64,000 nucleotides of DNA, taken from Doryteuthis pealeii. Its lineage: Eukaryota > Mollusca > Cephalopoda > Myopsida > Loliginidae. The first letter of the stretch is position 1. Each line of letters starts with the position of its first letter. Shown one piece after another: positions 31,616 to 41,824 of this stretch. The notes below the pieces were generated by a model, which made no database searches, was not told the DNA's origin, and saw nothing but the letters and a program-made list of their open reading frames with translations. The position numbers and the translations under genes are program-made. The DNA lies in the NCBI GenBank assembly GCA_023376005.1, contig CM042147.1, positions 118,850,912 through 118,914,911 of the forward strand, read 5' to 3'.

Positions 31616-31769
31616 AATAAAATTTTTCATTTTTTTTTGTTTTTAAACTGACCTTCATTCTTAATAGATGTATTTGTTTTCTTTAAGCCCATGTTTTTCA
31701 TTGCTTCCTTTTGGTTTTATTATTCTTTATTTTCTTTTTCCTATAAAAAAAAAAATAATACAAATAAAG

Positions 31770-31933
31770 CGTCCAAATGTCTCCAGCATTCATCCAGGAG
31801 TCCACATTAAGTCTTTACATACAAGACTTCATCGCCTCCTCATTCCAACTACAACATCTGTATCTGTCAGTCAACTGCAACTTTGCTCGAGTACAGCAAA
31901 AACAACAACCGACCACCAGAATGATGTCTACAT
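31770..31933 (+). CDS. TMEM143: TMEM143 homologue, exon 2
   Basis: A 164-nt segment with higher GC than its flanks, bounded by an AAAG acceptor and a GTAAGT donor. It is open in the frame RPNVSSIHPGVHIK ... DVY, with a Ser/Thr/Arg-rich composition typical of the end of a mitochondrial presequence. It begins in phase 0, matching exon 1, and ends with two nucleotides (AT) that combine with the first base of exon 3 to make a codon, keeping the frame into EHYIPVTR. The acceptor lacks a good pyrimidine tract, which lowers confidence. Confidence 0.5.
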
Positions 31934-31964
31934 GTAAGTCGTACTTATCAAATTGTGTTCTAAG

Positions 31965-32639
31965 CAGGGCTGTGGATATCGGAACACAAGACATCGGACT
32001 CTTAACTCCTCTTTATGTAAGTAAGTGGGTAATCTGAACATTAGCTACATAAATGAGAGCAACCTCCCCTTATTTGTTTCACTTTGAGGAAGCCTTATGT
32101 TTTGGTCGGCCATTTTCATTTCACCGCAAATCTACACTGAAAATACAATTTGTTTGAATCGATGCAACTGCATGTTTTAACATGAAAATATCATAAGATG
32201 TGTTCTTAATTGTGCTTGCGCATTATTTGAAATGAACTTAATTGTTATTAAGAACACATTTTATGATATTTTCGTGTTAAAACATGCAGTTGTATTGATT
32301 TGAACAAATTTGTATTTTCAGTGTAGATTTACGGTGAAATGAATATGACGACCAAAACATAAGGCTTCCTCAAGGTGAAAGGAACAAGGGGAGGTTACTC
32401 TCATTTATGTAGCTAATGTTCAGACTACCATTAAGTGATTATGGCCTACAAATAAATATAAAACTATGATTTTTTATAATCTATTTATAAGGAGTGTGTA
32501 CTGTATAAATTTACAGACTAAACTAGGGGCCATATAAAATGTAAATGCAACTGGAGTCAGTGTGTATTTTTTTACCGACTCTGACTCCAGTGAACTATTA
32601 ATTGCTTCCGACTCCAACTCGGCCATCTCCACAGCCCTG
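31965..32639. mobile_element. hAT-type non-autonomous element with nested MITE-1
   Basis: Ends CAGGGCTGTGGA and TCCACAGCCCTG are inverted repeats, flanked by GTTCTAAG (31957-31964) and GTTGTAAG (32640-32647), 7 of 8 matching. The right part carries ACTCCAACTCGG and CCGACTCTGACTCC, typical of the CAGGGCTGTGGAGTCGGAG class of hAT ends. A MITE-1 copy occupies 32028-32429. The insertion starts only 31 bp after the exon 2 donor. Confidence 0.8.
32028..32429. mobile_element. MITE-1 family, full copy nested in hAT
   Basis: Begins GGTAATCTGAACATTAGCTA and ends TAGCTAATGTTCAGACTACC. The two halves form a nearly complete palindrome through GGTCGGCCATTTTCATTTC and AAAACATGCAGTTG. The flanks AGTAAGTG and ATTAAGTG match at 7 of 8 positions. 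No protein. Confidence 0.85.
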
Positions 32640-33060
32640 GTTGTAAGAGTGAAGAGTACATAGCTGTGTTTTTGTATAGCTAAGTTTGTCTTTAAATTTT
32701 CCATGATGTTTAATTATCCATGAAATGTCTGTCTAATTGTATACCAAAAATACTCACATAAAACCTCTGTAAGAAATATATGTCTTTGTTGTTTTATTTT
32801 TGTCTTTTCAGCCCACTGACTTTACTGCTACTCCACCACGCATTTAACTTTAGTCATTTTCTGTATTAAAAAAAAAAAGAAAGAAGTTTGATGTTAAAAA
32901 AAACAACTATTTTCTGGAATTTGTACTTCTTGACTTAAAATTTGTTTTCGCAAGTTTTGGCAGCCAGTTTATATGTTGTGTATTGGAAAATGAGAGAGAA
33001 AAAAAACAAGGATTGTCAGAGGTCAGGAAGTAAAACAAATATTACAAATAGAATGATCTT

Positions 33061-33087
33061 GTTATATATATATATATATATATATAT
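33061..33087. repeat. (TA)n microsatellite
   Basis: About 13 TA units in intron 2. Confidence 0.85.
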
Positions 33088-33424
33088 TGTTTTATGTATA
33101 GAGCTTCTAGTATTTGGAGTTTTTGTTTATTTTTTTCTTTGTGCAGAATGTGTGTATTTTCCGTTAGAATATTTCGGTAATTAGAGGGGGGCATGAATGT
33201 AATTTTAGGTGTTGTGAAATGGAGCTATTAAGAAATATGTAGGGATGACATGACTTTCTACTACAAAATAATCTTTTTTTGTTTTTCCCTAGAATGTTTT
33301 TTTCTGTAAATGTAAATTCTGCATTGGTTTATAACAAAAATTATTTTAATCTCACAAAAATATTTGTTTTGATGCTATTCAAAATGGTGGCAAATCAAAC
33401 AGTGCTCCAGGCTCGAACAGAGGT

Positions 33425-33640
33425 TTATCATCATGTTCTTTGTTGCTGAGAAGTGCAAACCATGTGAAATTTACAGAAGAATGTGTAATGTGTACAGAGA
33501 AGCATGTTCACATGGGTTTGCAACTATGAGCCTGGGTCGAAAAGACAGTTTATGGAGTGGAAACACTGACTCTCTGGTAAGGAAAAAAGTTCTGGGCACA
33601 GAGGTCAGTAAAAATGGTCATGTTGACAGTTTTTGAGACC
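33425..33640 (+). pseudogene. Possible mariner-type HTH relic
   Basis: A 67-residue frame includes FFVAEKCKPCEIYRRMCNVY then REAC, which resembles the first helix-turn-helix of mariner/SETMAR-like proteins (F...G..P.EI..R...VYG..C.S...V..W...F). The second half of the motif is lost. There is no catalytic region nearby. The resemblance is short, so this is tentative. Confidence 0.35.
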
Positions 33641-33941
33641 TGAAAGGACCTATCATTATTGATTTTCTTGAAAAAGGTGCAACTGTGAACAGTTTAGATT
33701 TGTGTCCACATGGTTTATAACAAAATGTAAAAAAAAAAGAAAACCCCCAAAACTATCACCATCAGTTGAATCAGGCCACAGTCATAGGAAAAATCTTTTT
33801 GAAAGAATGTTAAAACAAAGTTTTTATAAAAAATCTCAACACACTTTGTTGGCCATTTTAAATCGTTGAGATGATGATATTTAAGCATATTGTGATTATT
33901 ATTTTTTTTAATCCAATATCTAATCTAACGTTTGCCTAAAG

Positions 33942-34205
33942 AGCCACTTTAGCTTAATTTGTAAAGCATGTGCCTAGGAATTGCAAGGTTCTGGATTTGA
34001 TACTGGTCCTTAACAACTCAGTGCAAGAGTAGCAGAGCATGTGTAAGCTGATTTGTGGGTAAAACATCTGGGACCTGACGGTAGGTATGGTGCTCAACCT
34101 CACCAAAAAAAGAAAACCAACAAAAAGGGGATAGACTCCCTTGCTGTTCGGTTATTACCAACAATAAACATCTCCACTGATTTACTACTTACTTGCCATA
34201 TTTTA
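33942..34205 (+). repeat. SINE-B, diverged copy
   Basis: GAGCCACTTTAGCTTAATTTG and TCTGGATTTGATACTGG correspond to the A- and B-box regions. The AGAGTAGCAGAGCATGTG and GACGGTAGGTATGGTGCTC blocks follow the family order. Confidence 0.6.
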
Positions 34206-34301
34206 TACCATATAAGATGTATGTGAGGTGAGGGGTAATATTTAGTTCTTGTGTGTCATACGCAACCCAAACATTGGGCTGAAAAATCTGGAAAAATTAA
34301 G

Positions 34302-34557
34302 AGCCGGTTTAGCTCAGTTGGTAGAGAGTCGGACTAGGAACCACAAGATTCTGGGTCTGATACTGGCTCTCGCCAACTCAGCATATGAGTAGCACAGGGA
34401 TCTGTGTAGTAAAATGAGGAGCTGGTGGTAGGTGTGTCGCGATCCGCCTCAGATGCCAAAACTATCTCCTTGGTCTAGCACTAGTGAAAAGGTGAATAGA
34501 CTCCCTCGCTGTCTGGCTAATACAGATTTTAAGTCACCCCGACAACATTACTTACTT
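34302..34557 (+). repeat. SINE-B, best-preserved copy
   Basis: The head reads GCCGGTTTAGCTCAGTTGGT then AGAG, a textbook A box, followed by GGGTCTGATACTGGCTC in the B-box position. The body includes GAGTAGCACAGGGATCTGTG and GGTAGGTGTGTCGCGATCC. The tail is GTCACCCCGACAACATTACTTACTTA. It adjoins the SINE-A copy that follows. Confidence 0.85.
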
Positions 34558-34571
34558 ATACACAAATTATG

Positions 34572-34861
34572 TAGGAAGCACGTGGTGTAATGGTTAAAGT
34601 CATGGGAAATGGACTCGTCGGCCCGAGTTCAAATCCTGGATGTGGTAATTGCTTTTCACTTAGTGCTAATACCCTTGGGAAAGGCATGAATCCTACTCTC
34701 CCTCCAGCTATGGATAAATAGTAGGGCAGACTGGGCTCTTTAACCCTGGTTAGGCAACCAGTCTAGGAGAAGGAAAACTCTGAATTCAAACCCGTTGAAC
34801 TCTGCTTAAGAAATTGACCTTGTGTCACATCCTGCTTGTGTGGAGGGGTTGGTAAATATAT
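34572..34861 (+). repeat. SINE-A, full-length copy 2 with target duplication
   Basis: Flanked by the 14-bp direct repeat ATACACAAATTATG (34558-34571 and 34862-34875). The head, body and GGGGTTGGTAAATATATA tail match copies at 30493 and 50854. A target duplication of this length is the signature of LINE-mediated target-primed insertion. Confidence 0.9.
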
Positions 34862-35059
34862 ATACACAAATTATGGTATGTTGGATTTTTTTTTTTTTTT
34901 TAGCAATTTGAAAATTGTATGTTGGATTTTTATGGTAAACTTTATAAAATTGCTGTTATGAATATTGATAAAATCATTGTATTTGACGTTTAACTTCTTT
35001 TTTTTCAATGTGCTTTTTTCAATGTGATTTAAAAAAACAAAACAGAAAAAAAAACAATT

Positions 35060-35224
35060 GTGTTTGTTCTTTTAAATGTTTCTTTTGTTGACGTTTTGAA
35101 CATCTTGTTTTTCATGCATCAGAAAGAAGAAAAGAGACAGGTAAAAACAAAACACGGTAAAAACTTTTGCAGCTGCTGCTGCTGTATCACTGCTTTCTTT
35201 TATCGAACAAGCTGACCAGACAAT

Positions 35225-35258
<34 letters not shown>

Positions 35259-35460
35259 AGCTTTAGATACATGACACACCCACATAAAAAAAAAAAAAAA
35301 AAAGAAGTAAAACCTATTTTGTTTTCTTTTTTTAATTTCTTCTTACTCCTATTCTCTTTTGTTTGTCCCCCCCTACCACCTACCCCTTTTGTCACATTTA
35401 TCATCCCTCCTTTTTTGTTTGTTCCCCACCCAACATCCTTTTTTTTCTTCTGTTCACTCT
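35060..35460. other. Poly(A) and pyrimidine-rich stretch
   Basis: Two long A runs (35228-35257 and 35285-35302) and a T/C-rich segment upstream of a SINE-V remnant. Small frames across it have low-complexity composition. Confidence 0.6.
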
Positions 35461-35845
35461 TCATCTGATGGTGAGGCTCCAGTTCTTAAGCTCTAGGGAG
35501 TGTGGAGTACTCCTTCATTGCCATTACTCCCAAGTCCACTCTGACCTGGCATGGTAGTACCTGTTAGGGTCCCACCTGTGAGTCAAATAGATCCGTTTGA
35601 AAATTTAATATTTGATAGAAATATGTGAAACTGTATAACTACAAATTATTTGTATTAAATAGGAATACTTCATATCATATAACAAACATGATTATTATAA
35701 ACAAATAAAATGTAATTTGAAAAAAAACAAACATTGAAAATATGAATGGTTATGATTATAATCAAACCTTTTAAATAATAAACCAATTTCAGCATTAGAT
35801 AACCCATAAGGAGTTGATATGGCATTAAAAAGTAGCCCAAACCCT
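35460..35845 (+). repeat. SINE-V, 5'-truncated copy
   Basis: Begins in the CATCTGATGGTGAGGCTCCAG block, with GGTAGTACCTGTTAGGGTCCC and a late CCCATAAGGAGTTGATATGG tail. About 130 bp of AT-rich sequence in the middle is unlike other copies. Confidence 0.6.
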
Positions 35846-36745
35846 CATATCGCGACTCCTACTTCGTCACTCATATCTTTTCCAAAGTGTATGAACGACT
35901 TTTTGTCTCACGTAGTCTAACTCCCTCTGGCATAGAATAACAAACACCGTAGATAAGGTAATCTCTTTATTCCTTTCACCAGAAAGTGTAAAAAACTGTT
36001 CTCTTTAAGGAAGAACACAGAAAAGGAATTGAACGCGTGTGGATAAGGCCTTGAATTCACCGCTGAATAATAGTAGCCGGAAAAGGGCGGTGAAAATGCA
36101 AGATTAGTCCCGTTTAGAAAAAATACACAGTTGGTCTAAGGGACGTAACTCTTAATGCAGAAACGTAAATTACAGACCGAGACACCTCATCATCATGTCT
36201 GTTACCCCATTTCTTGTTTTTTTAAAAAATTTCTTCTCTCTTTCTGTTCTTTTCAAAGTTTTTTTTTTGTTTCTTCAAAACTTTAAAAAAAAAAAAGAAG
36301 AAATGTTTATATTAAACCCTATACTGATTACTATTGTATATGTCCAGCGTCTCTTGTGGGTAGTGAGTGTATACACACAATGTGTGTGTGTGTTTGTCCT
36401 TGTATCTTTATACATGGACAGAGCAGCCTTGTACTATTGCTTTCATAAAACCATTTTTATGCATTGCAAAGTATTTTTAGTTTTAGTTTCCAAATGGATG
36501 GATTAACAGCTTTTTGTCAGTTTTGCCACAGCTCAGGTCTTCATGTATTTTTTTAAATGCTTTTTCAATAAATAATTTTTTCTTTCTTTTTAATCAACCT
36601 TTCCTTCAAGCATTCTTAGTCTGATGAATGATGTAAATTCATAGTCATTCTCTTCTGACAGTTTTTTTTCTACCTCCAACATGTGGAGAGTGTCTTTAAA
36701 TTTCTCTTAACTGGTGATAAACCGTGCTATGAGGGAATGGATCGT

Positions 36746-36754
<9 letters not shown>

Positions 36755-36777
<23 letters not shown>

Positions 36778-36778
36778 A
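36755..36778. repeat. (TA)n microsatellite
   Basis: About 12 TA units. Confidence 0.85.
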
Positions 36779-37069
36779 ATATGAATGAATAAATGAGTTT
36801 GCAAATTCATTAAACCAATGATCCAAGCCTTCTGTTGAATATATATAATGTTTTTTGGTCATTCTTCATATGGTACCATATTGTGACATAGACTTTAAAA
36901 AATTATTTTAGTAATAATTTTGTTCATTTTGTTAATCAAATACATTTCTTTTCATATTTGTCATTTTTTTTTATTTGTTAAATTTGCTTTTTGAATCCAT
37001 AAAATTTGGTTGCTTTTTTTACTTGTATATTTATAAGAAAATTATTTATAAATACATTTGGTAATCTGA

Positions 37070-38026
37070 ACATTAGCAACATAAATGAGAATAACCTCCC
37101 CTTGTTTCTTTCACTTTGAGGAAGCCATATGTTTTGGTCGGCCATTTTCATTTCACCGTAAATCAATACAACTGCATGTTTTAGCATGAAAATATCATAA
37201 AATGTGTTCTTAATAACAATTAAGTTCATTTCAAATGATGCACAAGCACAATTAAGAACACATTTTATGATATTTTTCGTGTTAAAACATGCAGTTATAT
37301 TGATTCAAACAAATTCGTTTTTTCAGTGTAGATTTACGATGAAATGAAAATAGCCGACCAAAACATATAGCTTCCTCAAAGTGAAATAAACAAGGGGAGG
37401 TTACTCTCATTTATGTAGCTAATGTTCAGACAGGGTTCCCACGCGTCCTGGTAAACCTGGAAAATGAAATGTACATTTCCATTACTGGAAAACCTGGAAA
37501 AATGGGGGGGTCAAAAATTCTGGAAAATTTTCGTAATTTGTCCTGGAAAATTTGAATGATCTGAGACAAAATTAATGTTATTATTACAGTAAACAAATTG
37601 TTGTGAGGTGTGGTTTCGTGTTCCTTGATGCAGCAGTATTTCTTCGAGCTTAATCTTAGCTCTGGGCTCATCTTCTCGTAGCTCATTCCGCTAGTCCCCT
37701 AAACTGTCTCTATATATTTCCTGCAGTAATACACATATGTAAATGAGATAACACGCCATTGGCTATCTCACTACACAAATATAACTAGTAAAATAACAAG
37801 GACTGCGTTTTTTTGTTTTATTTTTAACGCTCGCCGAATGTACGCAAGATTTCCCAAATTATTCATGAATATTCATTAAACAGTAAAAATGCTTCTGATT
37901 GGGTGGGTACTTGTTGATTTCATTCAATAAAGTTTCTCTATCATGTAGCGATATTTTGATTTATTTTTATGTGACACTAAACAAACATGATTTCCTAAAA
38001 TGAGTGGGAACCCTGTTCAGATTACC
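37070..38026. mobile_element. MITE-1 family copy with a nested element
   Basis: Starts GGTAATCTGAACATTAGC and ends TTCAGATTACC. Perfect 8-bp duplication ATACATTT at 37062-37069 and 38027-38034. Near its right end it is split by a 585-bp element at 37431-38015. Without this insertion the copy would be ~370 bp, like the other members. Confidence 0.9.
37431..38015. mobile_element. CAGGGTTCCCAC-ended DNA transposon, 585 bp
   Basis: Terminal inverted repeats CAGGGTTCCCAC / GTGGGAACCCTG inside a MITE-1 copy. The host sequence TTCAGA is present on both sides (37425-37430 and 38016-38021), so a 6-bp duplication is the most direct reading. The left part has repeated TCCTGGAAAACCTGGAAA-like segments. 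No transposase. The superfamily is not decided. Confidence 0.8.
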
Positions 38027-38129
38027 ATACATTTTATAAAGAATCACAGAAATCGAAAAGGAGAAAACAAACTTTCATATAAAAGTTTAGATGAACTATT
38101 TGTCTGAATTTTTAAAAATGAGGCTTGAT

Positions 38130-38235
38130 GATTTTTATTATTTGATTTATCATCCTTATCTTTTGAAAGATGGGGACAATAGTCTGAATAATCCAAATAA
38201 TTTAAATTAACTGATTGATATAAAATTAAAATAAC
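38130..38235. repeat. Relative of the foldback-arm repeat
   Basis: GAGGCTTGATGATTTTTATTATTTG and GGGGACAATAGTCTGAATAAT resemble the outer arms of the element at 41394-41775 in inverted order. Confidence 0.4.
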
Positions 38236-38439
38236 AATGACAATATAATCTTTAAATTGCCCCAAATAATGAAAGTCTTTTAAAGATATGGTATCCATGT
38301 GGAAATAGCCAGTTTGTAAACAAACAAATCAAGATATACTGTCTATAATTTTAAGAAGAATCTTTATCATTCTAAGTTATTTGAACTATTGATTTCATTC
38401 TTTGTTTTGCTTTTGTTATATATATATATATATATGATT

Positions 38440-38672
38440 TCCAGTGTTTCAGCTGTGTAATGTGACATACCTCGATTGTTTCGTAGGTATGTTCCCAAAT
38501 GTTTTGGCTTTTTCAAAAGTTGAATTTTTCAAAGAAAGTTAAATCTTCTATGGAAGATTCTAGGAAATTTTTTTTATTTAATCAGGAAAAATGTGGTGGG
38601 AAGATCTGAAAACTTTTGGAATACTGTTTGGAATAACTTTTACACAGCTGAAACACAGTGCATGGAAATCAC
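38440..38672. mobile_element. Element with inverted ends, about 230 bp
   Basis: CAGTGTTTCAGCTGTGTAA on the left and TTACACAGCTGAAACACAGTG on the right are inverted. GATTTCC and GGAAATC lie just outside. MITE-like. Confidence 0.55.
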
Positions 38673-38699
38673 CTCAATCAACAAGTCACACATTTCCAA

Positions 38700-38701
38700 A
38701 C

Positions 38702-38733
<32 letters not shown>
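38700..38733. repeat. (TA)n microsatellite
   Basis: About 15 TA units. Confidence 0.85.
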
Positions 38734-38735
<2 letters not shown>

Positions 38736-38863
38736 ATGAAATCAAAATATTGGCAATATTAGCAATACAAAAGTTGTCAAAATAAATTCAATTTAACAAA
38801 ATATGTATTTTTTATACCATTTTATCTATACATATACAATCGGATTCATTTCCTTACTCTTAC

Positions 38864-38920
<57 letters not shown>

Positions 38921-39115
38921 ATTTATATTTTTGAAGGCAATTACAATGCGTATATCGTATAAAATTTGATAATTATTGAAAATAATCATGACAAGCAAAC
39001 TCAGCAAATAACACTTGTCATGATTATTTTCAATAATTAACAAATTTTTATACGATATACGCATTGTAATTTCCTTCAAAAATATGAATAATAATATATA
39101 TATATATATACACTA
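38864..39115. mobile_element. (TA)n-flanked palindrome
   Basis: A (TA)n run of about 50 bases is followed by arms GAAGGCAATTACAATGCGTA / TACGCATTGTAATTTCCTTC with a matching inner part TTGAAAATAATCATGACAAG / CTTGTCATGATTATTTTCAA, then (TA)n again. The centre is short. It is likely a TA-targeting hairpin element. Confidence 0.65.
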
Positions 39116-39721
39116 GGTAAGGAAATAAATAATAATATACTTTACTTAACAATGCTTCAAAAGCAAATTATCAAATTCCATTTTATATATGTATATATAT
39201 AAACAAAGCAAAAATTGAGCTCTAGTCTGAACAACTCTTGGAATAAACTAAGACATTGCTCACATGAGGAATGACACTGACAAGAAACTTGGTTTAATAT
39301 TTTATTGCTCCTTGTTATGCTGCTTCTTTTTATTGCTCTATTACAGAATCTTTGTTTCTATTTATTTGGGGTTTTTTGTAAGAAAAAGAAAAACATAGCA
39401 TGGTGAATTTATTTTGAAAAAAAAAATGGTATCTTTAAGCTTATTGCTGGAAGTTTGCCCAATCAGCAATGTTCAAAACTTTTATTAGATTAAAACTGCT
39501 TTGCAATATATATATTTCAAGTGAGTGAAATATAAACAAAAGGAAAAAAAAAAAAAAAAAAAAAGCTGGCATTTCTTTAACTCTTTGCCTACCAAATTTC
39601 ACCCACGGCTGTACCAAAATTTTATTGTTATTTTTTACCTGTATGATGGGATATTTCAAAGTTTACTATTCACCCCAGAATTCATTCTGTTCAAATAAAG
39701 TTCTATTATTATTATTTGTTT

Positions 39722-39850
39722 TGTTTTATGGCATATCAACCTCAGTGGGTCATTTAATGCCGATAAAGTTTTGAAATAAATCAATTTTTAATGGATAGTA
39801 CAATTTTTTTATAAATACTTTTTTCTATTTAACCCATAGATGGGACTATT
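39722..39850 (-). repeat. SINE-V 3' end, inverted
   Basis: The complement gives CCCATCTATGGGTTAAATAG, AAAACTTTATCGGCATTAAA and TGACCCACTGAGGTTGATAT then GCCATAAAACAAAACAAA. Only the last ~125 bp of the family are present. Confidence 0.75.
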
Positions 39851-40349
39851 ATTATTATTATTGCAATCTGAGTCCTTCTGCTTAATTATAATGAACCGAC
39901 CATCAGTTTTTGTACTTTGCTTATGGTAGGATCTCAGTGGTGGGAAAGCCACTGTGAGTGGCTTAAAATAGGCAAAGAGTTGATGATAATAGTATATTTT
40001 TTTTTTTTTTTTTGGAAAAAGAAAAAAAAATGGATTAAAATGTTATCAAATCTTGAGGAGAAAATCTCAAATTAATAGAAAAGTTTTGTTCATTGATAAC
40101 TGAGTTGTTTTTGTCTAATCCATTTTATTTTAATTTTATTTTTTTAACAATTTCTTCATGGGGGGTGGGGGAGAGAGATGCATCTCCTCTGCTATCTGTT
40201 TAACATCTGTTTAAATTGAAAAGAGAAAAAAAAAATTATTTCAGCTGAACTCTATGTTGCAACAATAGTGAATTTTGTAGAAAATATATTTTGTTTGATA
40301 ATTGTACTGTGTTTGTAATAAGTAATATTTAACATATCTGACAGCATAT

Positions 40350-40720
40350 AACTCTCCAAAATAGGGGAGGTCAAATTTTCACTTTTTGAAATATTAATAT
40401 ATATTGTCCATCTATGCGAAAGTTGTGTGTTAGTATACTGAATACTGATACCAAAAATTAGATCTTTTACTTGCACCATTGTTTGAGGAAATAGCATCAA
40501 AGATTGTCTACTAAAAATCCTCATTTTCTAATTTTGTGAAAAGAAGGATTTTTAGTGCATTTTAGTAGACAATCTTTGATGCTATTTCCTCAAACAATAG
40601 TGCAAGTAAAAGATCTAATTTTTGGTATCAGTATTCAGTATACTAAAACAACTTTCACATAGATGAACAATTTAATATTTTAAAAAAGTGAAAAATTGAC
40701 CTACCCTACTCTCGACCCCA
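40350..40720. mobile_element. Long hairpin element, arms about 150 bp
   Basis: TTAGATCTTTTACTTGCAC and GAGGAAATAGCATCAAAGAT on the left reappear as complements on the right, continuing outward through ACTGAATACTGATACC and the GGTCAAATTTTCACTTTTT ends. The centre is about 50 bp. The arms remain nearly identical. Confidence 0.75.
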
Positions 40721-40929
40721 TTGTATTTTCTTTAAAAGGTTTACAAATATCTTCCTGGTCTTATATGTGAATTTGAAGTATTTGATAGGATAATGTTTAC
40801 ATAAACATTATACCTAACCTAACTATATAATATTGTAAAAATAACTATAATTTAGAGGGTCTTATATGCCATCAAATATGGTAATCAATTATTTAGATAG
40901 AATTCAGGAATAAAGGTTGATAAAAAGGA

Positions 40930-41162
40930 ACCATATGACCTTAAGGCACCCCTTTTTGATCTCGATTAAGAAAGGACATGTTTTTCATTTACACCGTCAA
41001 TATCCGGTTGTTTTAACAAACGATTTTTATATATATTTAAAAAAATTATAAAACTAACCCCTAACCCCTAACAAACAACCGGATATTGACGGTGTGTAAA
41101 TGAAAAACATGTCCTTTCTTAATCTAGATCAAAAAGGGGTGCCTAAATGTAATATGGTCCAT
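40930..41162. mobile_element. Hairpin MITE with CCCCTAA centre
   Basis: The arms ACCATATGACCTTAAGGCAC ... ACACCGTCAATATCCGGTTG pair with CAACCGGATATTGACGGTGT ... TGCCTAAATGTAATATGGTCC. The centre holds AACCCCTAACCCCTAAC. A related end (GGAGCGTATGGCCTTTAGAC) occurs at 20544. Confidence 0.7.
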
Positions 41163-41244
41163 AAAAAGTATTAGGTTGTACCACCTAAGTATGAAATTCA
41201 TAATGATATGTGATTTAGTACAGTCAACATTTCTTTCTTTCTTT

Positions 41245-41390
41245 TGCCATCAATGTTCAGAAAACAGAAGTTCTCAACATGTGTCAACCTCTGACTCATG
41301 AACTCCTCATTAACCACCAGCCGCTGAAAAATGTAGAGGAGATCACTTACCTAGGATCTGTCTTAAACAACACAAACTGTCAACATAGAT
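41245..41390 (+). pseudogene. LINE RT internal fragment
   Basis: Frame: INVQKTEVLNMCQP ... LLINHQPLKNVEEITYLGSV then LNN. This matches the segment of CR1/jockey-like reverse transcriptases after the active site (N..KTE......, I.G..L..V..F.YLGS.I). It ends where the foldback element begins. Confidence 0.7.
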
Positions 41391-41393
41391 TTA

Positions 41394-41775
41394 AGTATTA
41401 TCTGCATTATTCGGACTATTGTCCTCATCTTCATTGTTATCTGTACAACATTTCGGACAATATGCCCTCCGGCCTTCTTCAGGTATTTCTTGTCGGACTC
41501 GGGAACCATGTCGGACTCGGGAACCTTCTTTTCGAACTCTGGATCTTTCTTGTGCCGAGTTCGAAAAGAAGGTTCCCAAGTCCGAGAAGGTTACAGAGTC
41601 TGAAAAGAAGGTTCCCGAGTCCAAGAAGGTTCCCGAGTCCGACAAGAAATACCCGAAGAAGGCCAGAGGGCATATCGGCCGAAACGTTGTAAAGATAACA
41701 ATGAAGATGAGGACAATAGTCCGAATAACGCAGATAATACTAATCATCAAGCCTCATCTCAAACATTCAGAGAAA
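41394..41775. mobile_element. Foldback-type element with internal short repeats
   Basis: The arms of ~120 bp pair: ATTATTCGGACTATTGTCCT ... CCGGCCTTCTTC with GAAGAAGGCC ... AGGACAATAGTCCGAATAA. Between them are tandem-like AAGGTTCCCGAGTCCGA units in both directions. TAGATTTAAG flanks both sides (about 41386-41395 and 41778-41787), a likely 10-bp or longer duplication. Lys/Pro/Glu-rich frames across it follow from the repeats. Confidence 0.7.
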
Positions 41776-41824
41776 TAGATTTAAGTGAAATCGTCTATTG
41801 TGTCATTTGCTATAGTGAATCTGG

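Larger units (their letters stand above)
25755..31769 (+). other. TMEM143 intron 1, about 6 kb
   Basis: Runs from GTAAAA to an AAATAAAG acceptor. Contents seen: a short hairpin at 26034-26092, SINE-C and other repeat fragments at 28187-28605, a MITE at 28931-29150 inside a SINE-V remnant, microsatellites at 29632-29670 and 29815-29852, a hairpin at 30327-30468, SINE-A at 30493 and MITE-2 at 31051. The rest (26100-28180) is AT-rich with no exon-like segment. Confidence 0.5.

Noticed and set aside
36195..36506. 103-residue hydrophobic frame on the plus strand
   Set aside because: T-rich low-complexity DNA with no exon boundaries or homology signal.
41279..41778. Several 64-137-residue frames with Pro/Lys/Glu repeats on both strands
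   Set aside because: They come from the inverted arms and short tandem units of the foldback element; the part before 41390 is only a LINE fragment.
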